Shown: positions 1-13,343, counted from the stretch's first letter. The stretch is DNA of 64,000 nt from Trichoplax adhaerens (GCF_000150275.1 NW_002060954.1:1764074-1828073), one strand, 5' to 3'. The notes: a model not told the origin generated them from the sequence alone. Numbers and translations: made by a program.

Positions 1-491
1 TGGTTATACAGTACTGTACAGTGCGGTACTAGGCGAACTCAACGCCAGTTACAGTAATAAAGTGCGGATGTGTACAGGAGTATTCTGTTAAGAATGTTGT
101 AGTACGTAAAATCGTCGATACATATTATTAAATAGTAATTAATACGAAGGCGAGTCAATATTATAATAAAAGATATACAATAAAGCCGTAGGCACAAGCT
201 AAAATCTCAACATAAATGTCTGTACCGTTAAACAAACTATTCTATACGTATATGTCGGATACGTGTATGCTAAAATAGTTGGTCATTTATATGTGCCTGT
301 TTAAATACACTACAAAGTATCGTATTGAAATACAGTATTAGCACCGGTACTTGAGAAGAAGACAATTTTATTCAATATCGACTTGAAACAGAAGAAATAT
401 TGATTATATTACTGTATATCTGGATAGATTCTTTCCACCAGGAGGAGTTGCAAGGCTATAAATTAGTTTTTCTATTTCAAGCTGAAGTAAG
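1..491. other. Intergenic / 5' flank of first GGCX gene
   Basis: No coding region is recognised here. The first 40 bases carry a palindrome-rich stretch built from TACAGTACTGTA-like words that recur elsewhere in the window. The rest is ordinary AT-rich sequence and probably includes the promoter and 5' UTR of the carboxylase gene that follows. No convincing core-promoter element can be singled out. Confidence 0.5.
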
Positions 492-3400
492 ATGACCATA
501 TCTCCATTATCGCAACAAGGTAATGCGCGTGTACTGTAGAATTATTTTTTTAATAATTATAATCGCACACATTAGGATAAAGATAGTATAGTAAAGCGCT
601 GAATTTTATTATCGGCGTGTCTTAGGCCGATTTTTAATTACTCCAATATTGTTTTAAGGGATGAAAGAAACGTCAAAAAATCAACCATCAGAGGATCTAA
701 AATCCGTAAAACGTCTTCACCGACATGATAAAAGCATTATGCAATCCATACTGAAATTTCTGTATCAGCCGATCGATCCGTCATCTCTTGGTATTACAAG
801 GGTTTTATTCGGTGAGAACTATCTACTGCACTTGACACGGTATTACTTAAATGGGTGTTCAATCTGTTTAAGTATGCTGCAGAAATTAAATCTTATTTAA
901 AGCCTAGCTTTTAAATTAACTGTAAAATGCTATCTAGGCTTTTTGATGATCTTTGATATTACACAAGAACGTGGCATGGTTTACATCAACTTAAGATGGG
1001 GTGATCCGAAAGCCTGCGAATTTCCTTTACTAAGCAATTTACCAATCTTATCTGCTGACTGGATGCATATTTTGTATTTGTCGATGATTGCTGCTGCTAT
1101 CGGTATATGTATCGGATTTTACTATCGTATCGCTAGTATCTGGCTTGCACTAGGCCATTGGTACCTTATCTTGATAGATAAAACTGCTTGGAATAATCAT
1201 ACATATCTTTTCGGCCTTTTTACAATCTTCTTTTCAGTTACGAATGCTAATCGATGGTGGTAAGTTGCCATATTTATTGATATTGAAGTATAGTTGTGAC
1301 AAAAGAGAAATCACCACGATCACTTTAAAAGTGTGATATACGTATCGATGTAGATATCTCTTCTACATGGCTATTATGCTTCTTTTATCTACTACAATTT
1401 TAAGTTTACTAATTATATATAATTAATTAAACCCTATAATTTGAACAAAATCAAGGTCTGTTGATGGAGTCTTAAATCAAAAAATTAATAATGTTCATAT
1501 TCCACGTTGGAACTTAGCGCTGTTTCAGTTTCAGGTAAATACAACTACAAAATAAATTAAGTATGTGGTACCTTATCATCGGATGACTTACTGTAAATAT
1601 TTATACTTCGAAACAGATTTTCTTGGTATATTTCTTAGCTGGCGTGAAGAAACTTAATTCTGACTGGATTACGGGTAGTTCAGTTACGACGGTTGGCAGT
1701 CATTGGGTTTTTGCCCCTTTGCGTTTATTATTAACTACCCAACAAATAAGCCAATATGTTTTGCATTATGGTGGATTAATCTTCGATTTAATTGAAGGAT
1801 ACTTACTCTTTTTCAACATTACTCGACCCTTAGGAATTGCATTGGGCATTTACTTTCATATTTGTAATTCGCAGATTTTCACCATAGGAATTTTCCCTTA
1901 TGCTATGTTAGCCACTCTTCACATCTTTTGTAATCCTGATTGGCCAAAAAAAGTTATCATGAGGCTGTCACCTCGATGGAGAAAATATTTCTTGCTCGAT
2001 ACACCACCAAAATATTCAGCATCCAATTGTTATTATAACGATTACAATCCAGATGACACTGGAAGTAGTGATCAAGAACGACTAGGTGATTCTGTTATAG
2101 AGAAGAAGTGGATACAGGAAGATTCCACTAAAACGAAAGGAATACAACAATTTAATTCACAAAATCGGCTGACGATGGCCATACTAGCTGGATATGTAAC
2201 TCTGCAACTTTTTCTACCCTTCTCTCATTTTATAACCCAGGTAAAAACTACTGGTATATACTGTCTAACAAATGTAATTGTCGACTATGAGTATAGGATC
2301 ATCAATTCATTTTAAGTCAAAATAGATTAAAGATATTTTCTGCATTATCTAGTTTAAATATTCCGTTCAAGATGTGATAGAAATACTTATCTCTTATATT
2401 AGGGCTACAATACATGGAATGAGCGTGGTCTTTACGGGTATTCGTGGGATATGATGGTAAATAGCTGGTCTTACCCTAAAATTAAAATCTTAGTTGTGGA
2501 TTTATCTAATGGTAAACAGTATGGCGTTTTACCAAAGGTAATATAACTGCTAATTAAGGCAATCACTCAATATCAGATTTTATCAGTTCTTGCATTAGAC
2601 CATGAATGTATTTACATCAGCATTCCATTTAAACATCGCATTACCAAATTCTATACTTGAATATTTCGGTTCATATTTGTAATGCTTTCAAAATTGATGC
2701 TCCAAAATATTTATCAACTTATATAGTACGATATGTAATATCAATTTTATAATGACGATTTCATTAAGTGAATATAGTAAAATGGATATTTTGCAAGAAA
2801 ATGGATGTACTAGCTATTAAGATCAGTATCAAGTAATAGCAAGGATAATTCATTTTATAAAACAACGTTATTTAAATGTTTATTTGTCTCCTATAAACTT
2901 ATTAAAGTATCACGCTTCGATAATAATTATTACACATTGGTCAGAGTCCAATATTGCTAACTGAAATAGGTTCAATGTAATGGCCGATAATTAATCTGTA
3001 ATTAAAAAATATTTACCGCTCCATGATATAAAAATATTCTTGTGTATAAGTATTGATGCCGAATATGAGCGATGGTATAGCTAATTTAAGATAATTTTTT
3101 ATTAATTAATCTTATATCTTCATTTACATATATACTGCACTTTAGAGCTTTATTGGTGGCGCAGATTCAAGATTTCTACGCTGGAGTACTTATCCTAGCA
3201 TGATTAAGCAATACGGCAATTGTCTTGCGAAACAAATGAAAACTTCGTATGAAATTAAACAGCCAGCAGTGTATTTGGATATTTGGAAGTCAATGAATGG
3301 TCGATTTAGGCAAAGGCTTATCAATCCAAAAGTTGACATCGTTTCTGCACCGTGGTCACCATGGAAAAAGACTCCCTGGTTAATGCCATTGCTAGCTAAT

Positions 3401-3949
3401 TTAACCAACTGGAGAAATAAAATGCCCGAGCTTAAGAAAAGATATTCTATAGACGATAAAAGTCGAATTATACGATTTTATGCTGATTTCCCTGGCTATA
3501 CACAAGAAGTACCTGTTCCAGCTGCTCTGCAAGCTAACCTAACTGTCCTTGAAGGTCAAGTCGAGGTTAATGCTAGCCGTTACATTTACAAATTAAACCC
3601 GAAAATGACAATTAGGTTACCTTCTAATGTCACACATACGGTCACTGTTACCTCCGAAAGGCCTGCCGCTTATTTCTATCGGATTGAAAATGCAACGCTA
3701 GCAAGGATTCTAGCAGAAGAGAAGGAGAATATAAAAAATAGAGTAGAAGATTATAGCCCTAAGAGCTATCTTACTTATTTTAGCACCAGCGTTCGATTCG
3801 TTACTGGAAATATAATAGAGTTTTTGAAAAGTAAAGTTTTAATTTATTATCACATTGCCATAAATACTTTCGATGCTATTCAAAATATTATAGAATCCGA
3901 AAATATCACGGATTCAACTCTAGATTCAGTTTCGCCTTCTAATAATTAA
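492..3949 (+). CDS. GGCX: Vitamin K-dependent gamma-carboxylase, copy 1
   Basis: An ER multi-pass enzyme that carboxylates glutamates of secreted proteins using reduced vitamin K, CO2 and O2. Exons 661-811, 938-1259, 1456-1534, 1617-2240, 2403-2537 and 3146-3949 join in frame to 704 codons (human about 758). A possible extra first exon, 492-519, splices in phase to 659 and would add an N-terminus resembling copy 2; otherwise the start is 661. Visible signatures numbered from 661: TQERGM, KACEFPLL (Cys77), WNNHTYLFG (His138), AGVKKL (Lys196, matching the catalytic-base lysine of human GGCX), GLYGYSWDMMV, MIKQYGNC (Cys463) and DIWKSMN. Cys77 and Cys463 match the family disulfide pair. Several hydrophobic segments lie in the N-terminal half. 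The second copy starts at 21124 with the same intron positions. Family assignment is firm; the 5' exon is less certain. Confidence 0.93.
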
Positions 3950-6900
3950 AATTAGACGATAAATATATTACTTAATAAATTAAGTTGATAAATATCTAAG
4001 GATCATTTATAAAAGCCTAAATAATTGTAATTCGGCTAAAGCCATAACGTTATCGGTCATGCTATAATTCTAAGAGCTATGAGCAGCATTGCGATATTGT
4101 ATATCATACTATCATATAATAGGCTGAGTTCTACATATTTAGATCTCTTTATGAAATATACAGGATGATACATCACTTATTATTGCGTAATGAATGCTTT
4201 ATTGGCCCCGAAGGTTCACAGTCTTCTTAACTCAAAATTTGAGTTAATAAAAGGGTACACTTTCATTATACCTTCCATTATAAACAATTACTTTAATAAG
4301 TACATTATATCTGATTATTCTACGCCACTTAGTGCTTTCCCTCTTATTATTACCACACTTACCACACTTTCAAAACATAACTACTATAATTAGCCAAAAT
4401 TGCTATATATTGCAAATGTCTTTACATTACTTAACACTGTATGCCAAATAAAAGATTAACGTAGACTTTGATTATGAATTTATTTTGGTCTATCATAACC
4501 TGTAGCAACGTAGTATAGATGTACCGTACGTAAGAAATAAAATATTTTAAATCGATAAGGCAATTATTAGCATTATATAATGATTTCATCATCATTCTAG
4601 CTCTCAAAGTATTGTACTCCTATACTGTACCTTAAAAGTTTTGGTAACTGACTGTGATTAAGCGATTCTTAGTAGTTGGCATGTACAATCTTTTACTTCG
4701 ATTTATTCTATCGATGGAATTTATTGCACGCAGTACGATTGAACATTTGGACTTAATAATGGCATGACGGTGCTTTTCTGTTTATAAACTTCAGTGTTAA
4801 GGTCGTCAAAATTCGTAAAAAGTGAAAATTTTACAGATATTGATTACCCTATTAAAAAATATGGCTGCGCAAAATTTAAGCAATTACGGATATGTTGCCT
4901 GTTAAAATACACATATAGTTCCTAGGATAATAAATTTATATTGTTTATCACATATAAAAGTTAATGCAACTAATTGCCTTACATTTTGTGAATTAGGTGC
5001 TGTGATAACTCCATAACCTATAGTGGAATTCATTTCTACCACTTTTAAAGACTTAATCAGATCAGTTTCATAGGCGATCCTCTTAAAGCAATACTTATTT
5101 CATTGCAGTAAAATTTAAGATTTTAAAATCATAGTACATCTCATTTATTAGGATTGCTACGTAATAAAAGAATGAAATCAAATCGCTGAATCTTGCACAC
5201 TAATATATGCCTTCTTATTGATAACATTTGAATAAAGCAAATATCATTAAATCAAAAGATTTTGATAGACTAATGTTGATTCTGCTGTAATAGCTATGTG
5301 CGTATTTCTTTTGTCTAGTTAATGAGTACGATGTATGCAGTTTACACATTCTGCAGTTAACCTATTTTTATAATTCATACTGCCAATAATCGTCTTGCAA
5401 AAAAATAAGAATTTACTATAGTAGCAGTAGCTTTTAAAGGTTTTAAAATTATTCACTTACAGATTTATTTCTAAATATTCTATTGATAGCAGGATAGAAG
5501 TATCATTCTTGGATGCTGTATAAATCTGCACTAGTCAGGAGCTAAAAATTCTCTAACGGCAGCAAGCACCAAAGTTTTGGATCACTGATTTAGATATTCT
5601 AGTAATTATGTGTGGAAATAGCACAGTAGTTATGTTTCTAGCAATAAATCATATTTAGTCAAAACTATAAATCTTCTAACAGTCACAGATATCGAAGATC
5701 CTACCTACATCTCGCAAATTATCTATAGCATTTATCGTCGTGAAGTACTAGCAGGCTTGTTATATAAATTAGCCTAAAATTGTATACTCTTAACAATGTT
5801 ACTGATGATTTTGAATCGCTTATTCTGAAATTTGTTTCTGGACATGAGAGTGTCTGTAGTAAAATGGCTATTTATATATAGCGAAATCAGGAATTACGGC
5901 AAAAATATGATTCTGCGACAGTAGTTCACATCAGAACTATTAAGTCAATCATTTAAAGATTTTTTTCTATGTATTAGAGTACATGTACCATGGAAATACC
6001 GGTAGTATATATTCATCTAATGAAATAGCGATGAAATTTTAAACGTAATATATTGAGGATAAATTTTACATCAAGTTTATGTACACATAATAAAATATGA
6101 GAAGGTTTTATTATCACAATCTATAAATATTGGTAAAAATTCGTACGCTCGCGGAATTTGATATGATGTGGTATAGTTGCAATTATTGATTTCTATGTGT
6201 CTGTTTTTTAGCGAATAAAAGTTGATTTAGTTGCTGTTCGTAAACGTATCAGTCTAGTACTTTAGAGTCCATATAATATTCTATTGAACTAGTAGGCGAA
6301 ATACCGTACATTAATTAAACAACCTAATTATAGCAAAGGCAAGTAATGTAGTGTTCAATTCTATGTAAACTATAAGTTTGAGTAAATAGCTCTCTAAAAA
6401 AATTGTCCATACCGTTCATCAATCAGTATAGCATATTATACATTCACCGTAAATAGTACACTAGATAAAACGATAAAGTTTATGTCGCAAATGAAATGTT
6501 TTCCCTTTTATATCCGGATAATTCAGCTGATACAAGTTAAAATGTGGACTGTAATCATTGTAGCGAACAACATTATGAGCCTCTAATAGCTGGAAAAAAA
6601 TTGTATCCATTTCATCTTTCTCTAATAACGTCAACAACTGTACCGTATGAAGTTTTGTTGTTATTGATAATGCTTACTGCAATACTTTTGAGACGTGTAG
6701 TAAAGAAAGAAAGAAAGAATATCACAAAGAGAAGATGATACTGGATTTATTAGTACCATATGAATTAGTGTTATTTACGATATTAACTTTATAACGTATT
6801 ATTAATTTACCTACATCACGTGTAAATGTACGCTCACACTTGGGTTCAGGTACTGTATTTGTTTATACTTTATTTTATCTCAATAAATATAAAAGAGGCT

Positions 6901-9545
6901 TTGAGACCATGCTAGAAATGACACTTTGAGTAAATACTGGTAGTAGCATCCAACTATCGCTTCGTTAGAGCAGGTTTAGAGTAACCAGATTCGGCTACTG
7001 ATGAATGCGCTATAAGAAGCTGTAATGATCGCTATGAAATTAGTTAGAGTCTTTTTTTAATTAGTCTTAGTCTTAGTCCGCAATAGAATATGCTTCTTAA
7101 TATATCGAGACACTAGCTATTAATTTAAGATAAACTACTTTGCTACTTTGCCCACGTATTATTCTCTCTATATTAGTCAAGCATAAATGTTGATCTATCA
7201 AATTCTAGGACTTCATAACACGCTTTTAAAATGATGTCGAGTTAATAATTTAATGTTCTATTATTTTTAGCTTCAAATTACACTTTGCGAATCATTAGAT
7301 ATCAAAAAATATTAACCATTAATAAGAAAAACAAATTTCCTGTCTATGGTATAGTAATTTTCAACCTACGTGCACCGCATAGAGTAACAAGTGCAACGGA
7401 AAAGTTACTAAAATTAACAAAAATACATCATATTACGGCAATTAATTTTTTATTTTCCGAGTATCATATTGTTGTCATTATTCTAGTGTACAGTATTTTA
7501 CTAGCTTTAAGATATCCGAGTAAGTTCTTCTATAGATTTATAAACACCGTACCGAGCTAAGATATATTGTAATTCGATGCTATTTTTACCTCTATTTAAA
7601 TTCTGTACCTAATTTAATATCAATAATATACTCCCAAATTTGACCATGATATTCATTAACCACAACGTTAACGAGGAAATCTTAGTATTTTAATTTATTA
7701 CTATCTATCGTAAATACAAACCTCTGGCAGTCATGATGGTCACTTTAAGTGGATTGAAATCTTCAATTAATGGAGCGAAATAAATAAAAAATTAGCTTAA
7801 AATGAACACTTATGCAAGCCAGATGTGGCACACATGTTTTAAAAACGTATCCCTAATTCATACCTGAATTATTAATCACTTTTAGAATAATTAGCATCGT
7901 AATACTCGTTGTACAATGGATGCAGTTAAAATTTTACTGAGTCCATTCAGACGTAATAGCCGAACTTAATTTAGTCGTATATTGGCGACTCTTCATTGTC
8001 CTGAACCAGGGCGTGATTACGCATTAGGAAAGTAACTTGTATTTATGGCTGACGTAGAACGCTCTATATTAGTAGTGCCATATTCTTAACCTAGAATTAC
8101 AACGGCTATAATACTAAGGATGTTGTCTTGAGCAGGTATTACTAAAGCAAAAGGGGAAAATAGACTACTCTTAGCATCATTCTAGAATTTCATGGATCTT
8201 GACCGACCAACCTAATGAAATTGACAATTTTTATTAAAGTTTTAATCATTGTAAGCTATTCTGAATAGGCATTACAGTATTAGCCGAGAGCACAACGCAT
8301 ATTGGTAGATCAATCCAACTGCAAGGATATTTTCCATTTTTATCATTTTTTTATAGCTATAATCTATTGTAATTTCGTTAAATTTTAATATGCGTCATAG
8401 CTAATTGTCTAAATAATGATGATCCTTAATATCCTCTGATATGGAGGGTACGGTATGGTAGCCCTGACTTTAAAAATGTTTTTTTATTAATTTTAGGTTA
8501 CTAAACTGCCATACCAGTAAAATATCAGGATAGCACGTAGACTTTTGCTAGTTTCATAATCGAGATTTATGAATTTACCGGTATGCTTTATTTCTAAGTT
8601 ACAAGTGAAATTAAGGCGTAGAACCTAAATTCTCTGTCTTTCACTTAACCCTTTAATTCGCGCAGCCGCTTTCGCAGTTTCTCTTAGACTTATGGTTGCC
8701 GTATGAAAACAACACAGTTATACGATAAGTATTTAATAACCAACCTTCCATATAAATATCACAATGACAACGATATTCTCGTTAACAATTTCTAGTAATT
8801 AATTGACCGATATTTCATATATATGTGGTACAAAGATTAGTAGATGAATTAAAATATTACCTTTTTATTAATTAAGATTCTAATGCCTGTAAATATTTGA
8901 TGTATATGCATGGTAACAGATACTGTACTGTACTTGGAAAGAATTGAGGCTGTAATCTTTTCAGCTTAGTAAGTAGATTAGATTTAACTCAGTCCTAGTG
9001 CAGAAATATCTCATGTTTACGTACTTTAAGATTCGTTGCTTTATTTATTTTTATCTATCGCATTTCAAATTCAATAAATCGCTAATTAATCCATTTAACT
9101 GACTTGAAATAAATAACATGAGCTTCCACTTTTCATCTTAAGATACAATTTGAAAAATCAAGTATTTATTATAAACCTTTTATATAAAGGAAATACGCGT
9201 AAATCTACGATATCTGACTGATCTACATTATAACATAATATTATGTGGTAGCTAATTATGGCTATTATATAAGATGCAGTAATATACAGCAATACAATAC
9301 TTGATAGCTATGAATATGTGTATCGATAATCGTATAAAACATTTTATCTATCAAAATTCGCTGAAGATGAAAGATATCCAATGCTTTCATGCGTATGATA
9401 TTGAAATACCAGGATGATTGATTTGATAAAGAATAATAATCGAATTTTAAATAACTTTCGATACATAAAATGAGCTCTTCATGCTTGCATTGACTGAAAT
9501 AGTGTAAGTAGCTGCCATATTATTATAGAGTACATAGAGAGGGCC
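3950..9545. other. Intergenic region downstream of GGCX copy 1
   Basis: About 5.6 kb without a supported gene. Short open frames at 4190-4393, 6544-6738 and 7285-7560 match no family. The 7285-7560 frame is interrupted in its diverged copy near 19.8-20.1 kb, which argues against coding. Much of 4285-7900 is one copy of a non-coding duplicated block. The remainder is AT-rich, with nothing further recognised. Confidence 0.6.
4285..7900 (+). repeat. Segmental duplication block, copy 1
   Basis: Three stretches align by eye with a second locus in the same orientation and order. 4285-4440 matches about 14285-14420, 5645-6905 matches about 14435-15562, and 6930-7900 matches about 19440-20470. Anchors include 'tgattcggctactg', 'aagccagatgtggcacacat' and 'cgtatcagtctag'. 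I judge identity around 75-85% over the best parts, with many indels. Here the second and third stretches are adjacent, whereas in copy 2 they are about 3.9 kb apart. The 4440-5640 interval has no counterpart in copy 2. Confidence 0.75.
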
Positions 9546-12500
9546 TTAGAATGTTTCTGATGATAAAATTTCGAAAAATTTCTCATGCATTAAAGCAGCT
9601 TCCTCGTGCTTACCTTGATCTTCATAAAGCTGTCCAATGGCGAAGTATAAACTTGCAATTGCTGGATGGTTATGATCAAGGACCAATCGTCGAATTCTAA
9701 GTGATTTCTTAAACATAGAAATAGCCTCTTCATGATTCTTTTGGTCACAATATATAGCTCCTAGATTACTATATGAGTCAGCAATAGAAGGATGATTGTG
9801 ACCAAGGAATGAACATTGAACTTTGAGTAACTTCTTATATGTAGAAATGGCCTCTTTAAGTTTACCTTGCTTAAAATAGGCGTTTCCCATGTTATTATAT
9901 ATTGCAGCAAGATCAGAATGATTATCACCAAGGATTGACAATTGAATTTTGAGTGAATTCTTATACATAGATATACTCTCCTCATACTTTCCTTGGTCAA
10001 GATAGACATTTCCGATGTTGACATATGTCATGACAAGATCGGGATGATTATGACCTTGGACTGACAATCTAATTTCAAGTGATTTCTTATGCATAGAAAT
10101 AGCTTCTTTATATTTACCCTGTCTTCTATAGCAGATTCCTAAACTACTATATGAATGGGCAACTTGGTGATGATTGTGACCAAAAAGTGACAACCTAATT
10201 TTGAGCGATTTCTCATGCATAGAAATAGCTTCATCATCCTTTTCTAACTCGTAAAGGCTAAGCCCAATATTATTATATGCCATAGCAAGATTGTGATCAT
10301 CGCAGTCTGTGACTAATATTTGAATTTTAAGTGACTTCTCGTAATTAGAAAAGGCTTCTTCATACTTACGTTGAGCATAGTAAATATTTCCTATCTCACT
10401 ATATGATTGGGCGACATCAGTGTGATTATCACCTAAAGTGGACTTATGGATTTTGAGCGACTTTTCATACATAGAAATAGCCTTTTCATGCTTGCCCTGC
10501 TTAAAATAGGCATTTCCTAAGTCCTTATATGATCTAGCCATATCGGGATGATTGTCATCAAGAACAGATAATTTTACTTCGAGTGACTTCTTATACATAG
10601 AAATTGCCTGTTCACAATTTCCTTGATTCATATATGCAGTTCCTATTCTGCTATATGACATAGCCACTTTTGGATGATTATGACCAAGGGTTGACAATCG
10701 AATTTTAAGTGCCTTCTTATGCATAGAAATAGCCTCTTCATGCTTATTCTGAATAGCATAAACAATTCCCATATTGTCCTTTATATCAGCGATATGGGGA
10801 TGATCGCCTTTATGGACTAATAATTCAATTCTGAGTGACTTCTCATACATCGTAATAGCTTCTTCATGCTTGCCTTGTTTAAAATGCTCGTTCCCTAAAT
10901 TGATATACGAATCAGCAATTTGGGGATGATCGTGACCGAGGACTGATAATTGAATATTGAGTAACTTTTCGTACATGGAAATAGCCTCTTCGTGACTTTC
11001 TTGTTTAGCATACTCATCAGCTAGATTGCTGAATGAATTAGCAACTTCGATATTATCTTCGCCAAAGACTGACGAACGAATCTTTAGCGATTGTTTATAC
11101 ATAGAAATGGCTTCTTTATGTTTACCTTGATCGCTATATACCATTCCTATATTGCTATATAATTTTGCAACTTCAGGGTGATTGTGGCCAAGGACTGATA
11201 ATCGAATTTTGAATGATTTCTTATACATTGAAATAGCATCGTCATGCTTACCCTGACGAAAATAGACGTTTCCCATCTCATTGTATGATTCAGCTAAGTG
11301 GGGATTACTAGAGACTGATGATTGAATTTTGAGTGACTTTTCATACAGAGAAATAGCCTCTTCGAACTTTCTCTGATGAAAAAAAACATGCCCCATGTTA
11401 CTATATGAATTGGCAATATCGGGATGACTATGATCAAGGACTGATAATTGAATTTTAAGTGCCCTCTCATACATAGTAATAGCATCTTCAGATTTGCATA
11501 GATGAGCATAGGCATTTCCCAGATTTTTGTATGATATTGCAACATGAGGATGCTTGTCACCAAGGACTGACAATTGAATTTTAAGTGACCTTTTAAACAT
11601 CTCAATGGCTTCTTCATACTTCTTTTGAATGGAATAAACTTGCCCTAAGTTGTTATATGACATGGCAACATCGGAATGATTGTGACCAAAGACTGACAAT
11701 TGAATTTTGAGTGACTTGTTGTGCATAGAAATAGCCTTTTCATGTTTGCCCTGCTCCTGATATACAACTGCCATGTTGTTATATGACTTAGCTACATCGT
11801 CATGCTCGTGACCAAAGACAGATAAATTAATTTTGTGTGATTTCTCGTACATAGAAATAGCATCTTCATACTTGCCCTGATTGTAATAGATATTTCCAAT
11901 ATTATTGTATAATGCAGCAACATCTAGGTGATTACTACCAAGAGTAGACAGATAAATTTTAAGTGACTTCTCATACATAGAAATAGCCTCTTCATGCTTG
12001 TTCTGATTTCTATACACAATGCCTATGCTATTATATGATCTAGCAACATCAGGATGATTGTGATCATAGACTGATAGTCGAATTTTGAGAGATTCCTCGA
12101 ACACAGAAATAGCTTTTTCATACTTGTTTTGATCACAGTAGACCCATCCTAAGTTATAATATGATGCAGCAACATCAGGATGATTATGGCCGTGGGCTGA
12201 TAATCGAATTTTGAGCGACTTCTCGAGCATAGAAATAGCTTCTTCAAGCTTGCCTTGCTTTCTGTAGATAGTACCAATATTGTTATAAGACTGAGTAACG
12301 TCAGGATGATTATGGCCAAGGGCTGATAATCGAATTTTGAGCGACTTCTCGAGCATAGATATGGCTTCTTTATGCTTACCTTGATCGCCATACACAATTC
12401 CGAGATTGTCATATGATGCAGCAACATCAAGATGGTTATCACCAAGGGCTGACAATTTAATTTTGAGTGATTTCTTATACAAAGATATAGCAACTTTGTA

Positions 12501-13343
12501 CTTCTTTTGACTTTGGTAGATCTTTCCTAAGTTGTTGTATGATTTGGCAACATCAGGATGAGTCTGACCAAGGGCTGACAATCGAATTTGGAGTGACTTC
12601 TCAAACATAGAAATCGCCTTATCCCAATTGTTCTGGCTAAAGTAGACGTTTCCTAGACTATCATACGACGTTGCCACGTCAGGATGATTATAACCAAGAA
12701 CTGATACCTGAATTTTGAGTGATTTCTCATACATAGAAATGGCCTCTTCACTCTTGTCCTGACACTGGTAGATATCCCCTAGGCTACTGCATGACTTGAT
12801 GATATCGAGATGATTGCGACCAGAAACTGATAATTCAGTTTTGAGTTCCTTCTCAAGCATAGGAAGAACCTTGGCTATGCTTTGAGAATCAGTAAAATCT
12901 ACATACAAAAAATTCTCGGTATCTACACCCTCCTTGTCTAACAAATTTAATATTAAATCCTGAAATTTCATTTGATCTTCCACTGCCCCATTCCCGCCTC
13001 CTCGTAATTGCTTAATACCACCTTGCTTGTCTAAGCATTGAGCAATTAATAATTCTTCCTGTAGCTTTTCAGCTAGTTCTTGTGCTTTTTTACGGAATTT
13101 TTCTGCTTTTATGCATTCACTTCGCTTTATGTATATATCCACAGTAAGTAGATAAATGTTGCATTGAAGTCGATCAAGATCAGCATCACTTGTACTTTGG
13201 GATATCGTCTGAATTTTATCCAAGGCTTGTGTATAGTAAGATAACGCTTCACTAAGATTGCCAGATTGGTGATTAACGAAACCTTTATTGAATACAGATA
13301 TTATATCCTCAGGGATAGTAAACTTGATCGGTTGATTCTCCAT
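9546..13343 (-). CDS. Intronless kinesin-light-chain-like TPR-repeat protein
   Basis: One uninterrupted 1265-codon frame. Residues 1 to about 180 are an N-terminal region with one TPR-like helix pair and a Lys/Glu-rich helical stretch around residues 70-100. From about residue 181 to the end come 26 TPR units of 42 residues (one is 40, the last is cut to 34). Each follows the pattern SYNNLGxxYxxQGKxEEAISMYEKSLKI then a GHNHPDVA-type linker. This is the TPR_12/kinesin-light-chain/nephrocystin-3 style of repeat. Such arrays form right-handed superhelices that bind proteins. No catalytic, NB-ARC or death domain is seen, so the role (probably a scaffold) is inferred. The lack of introns stands out among neighbours with 6-29 exons. 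It lies between the two copies of the duplicated block and opposite in strand to both GGCX genes. Confidence 0.9.
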   Translation of the reverse strand: MENQPIKFTIPEDIISVFNKGFVNHQSGNLSEALSYYTQALDKIQTISQSTSDADLDRLQCNIYLLTVDIYIKRSECIKAEKFRKKAQELAEKLQEELLIAQCLDKQGGIKQLRGGGNGAVEDQMKFQDLILNLLDKEGVDTENFLYVDFTDSQSIAKVLPMLEKELKTELSVSGRNHLDIIKSCSSLGDIYQCQDKSEEAISMYEKSLKIQVSVLGYNHPDVATSYDSLGNVYFSQNNWDKAISMFEKSLQIRLSALGQTHPDVAKSYNNLGKIYQSQKKYKVAISLYKKSLKIKLSALGDNHLDVAASYDNLGIVYGDQGKHKEAISMLEKSLKIRLSALGHNHPDVTQSYNNIGTIYRKQGKLEEAISMLEKSLKIRLSAHGHNHPDVAASYYNLGWVYCDQNKYEKAISVFEESLKIRLSVYDHNHPDVARSYNSIGIVYRNQNKHEEAISMYEKSLKIYLSTLGSNHLDVAALYNNIGNIYYNQGKYEDAISMYEKSHKINLSVFGHEHDDVAKSYNNMAVVYQEQGKHEKAISMHNKSLKIQLSVFGHNHSDVAMSYNNLGQVYSIQKKYEEAIEMFKRSLKIQLSVLGDKHPHVAISYKNLGNAYAHLCKSEDAITMYERALKIQLSVLDHSHPDIANSYSNMGHVFFHQRKFEEAISLYEKSLKIQSSVSSNPHLAESYNEMGNVYFRQGKHDDAISMYKKSFKIRLSVLGHNHPEVAKLYSNIGMVYSDQGKHKEAISMYKQSLKIRSSVFGEDNIEVANSFSNLADEYAKQESHEEAISMYEKLLNIQLSVLGHDHPQIADSYINLGNEHFKQGKHEEAITMYEKSLRIELLVHKGDHPHIADIKDNMGIVYAIQNKHEEAISMHKKALKIRLSTLGHNHPKVAMSYSRIGTAYMNQGNCEQAISMYKKSLEVKLSVLDDNHPDMARSYKDLGNAYFKQGKHEKAISMYEKSLKIHKSTLGDNHTDVAQSYSEIGNIYYAQRKYEEAFSNYEKSLKIQILVTDCDDHNLAMAYNNIGLSLYELEKDDEAISMHEKSLKIRLSLFGHNHHQVAHSYSSLGICYRRQGKYKEAISMHKKSLEIRLSVQGHNHPDLVMTYVNIGNVYLDQGKYEESISMYKNSLKIQLSILGDNHSDLAAIYNNMGNAYFKQGKLKEAISTYKKLLKVQCSFLGHNHPSIADSYSNLGAIYCDQKNHEEAISMFKKSLRIRRLVLDHNHPAIASLYFAIGQLYEDQGKHEEAALMHEKFFEILSSETF

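Noticed and set aside
7285-7560. 91-codon frame with a hydrophobic C-terminal stretch
   Set aside because: The diverged copy at about 19.82-20.09 kb has stops and indels in this frame, so it is not under coding constraint.
11294-12493. Minus-strand frames inside the TPR gene
   Set aside because: They arise from the repeated DNA read in a second phase and disappear where repeats diverge.
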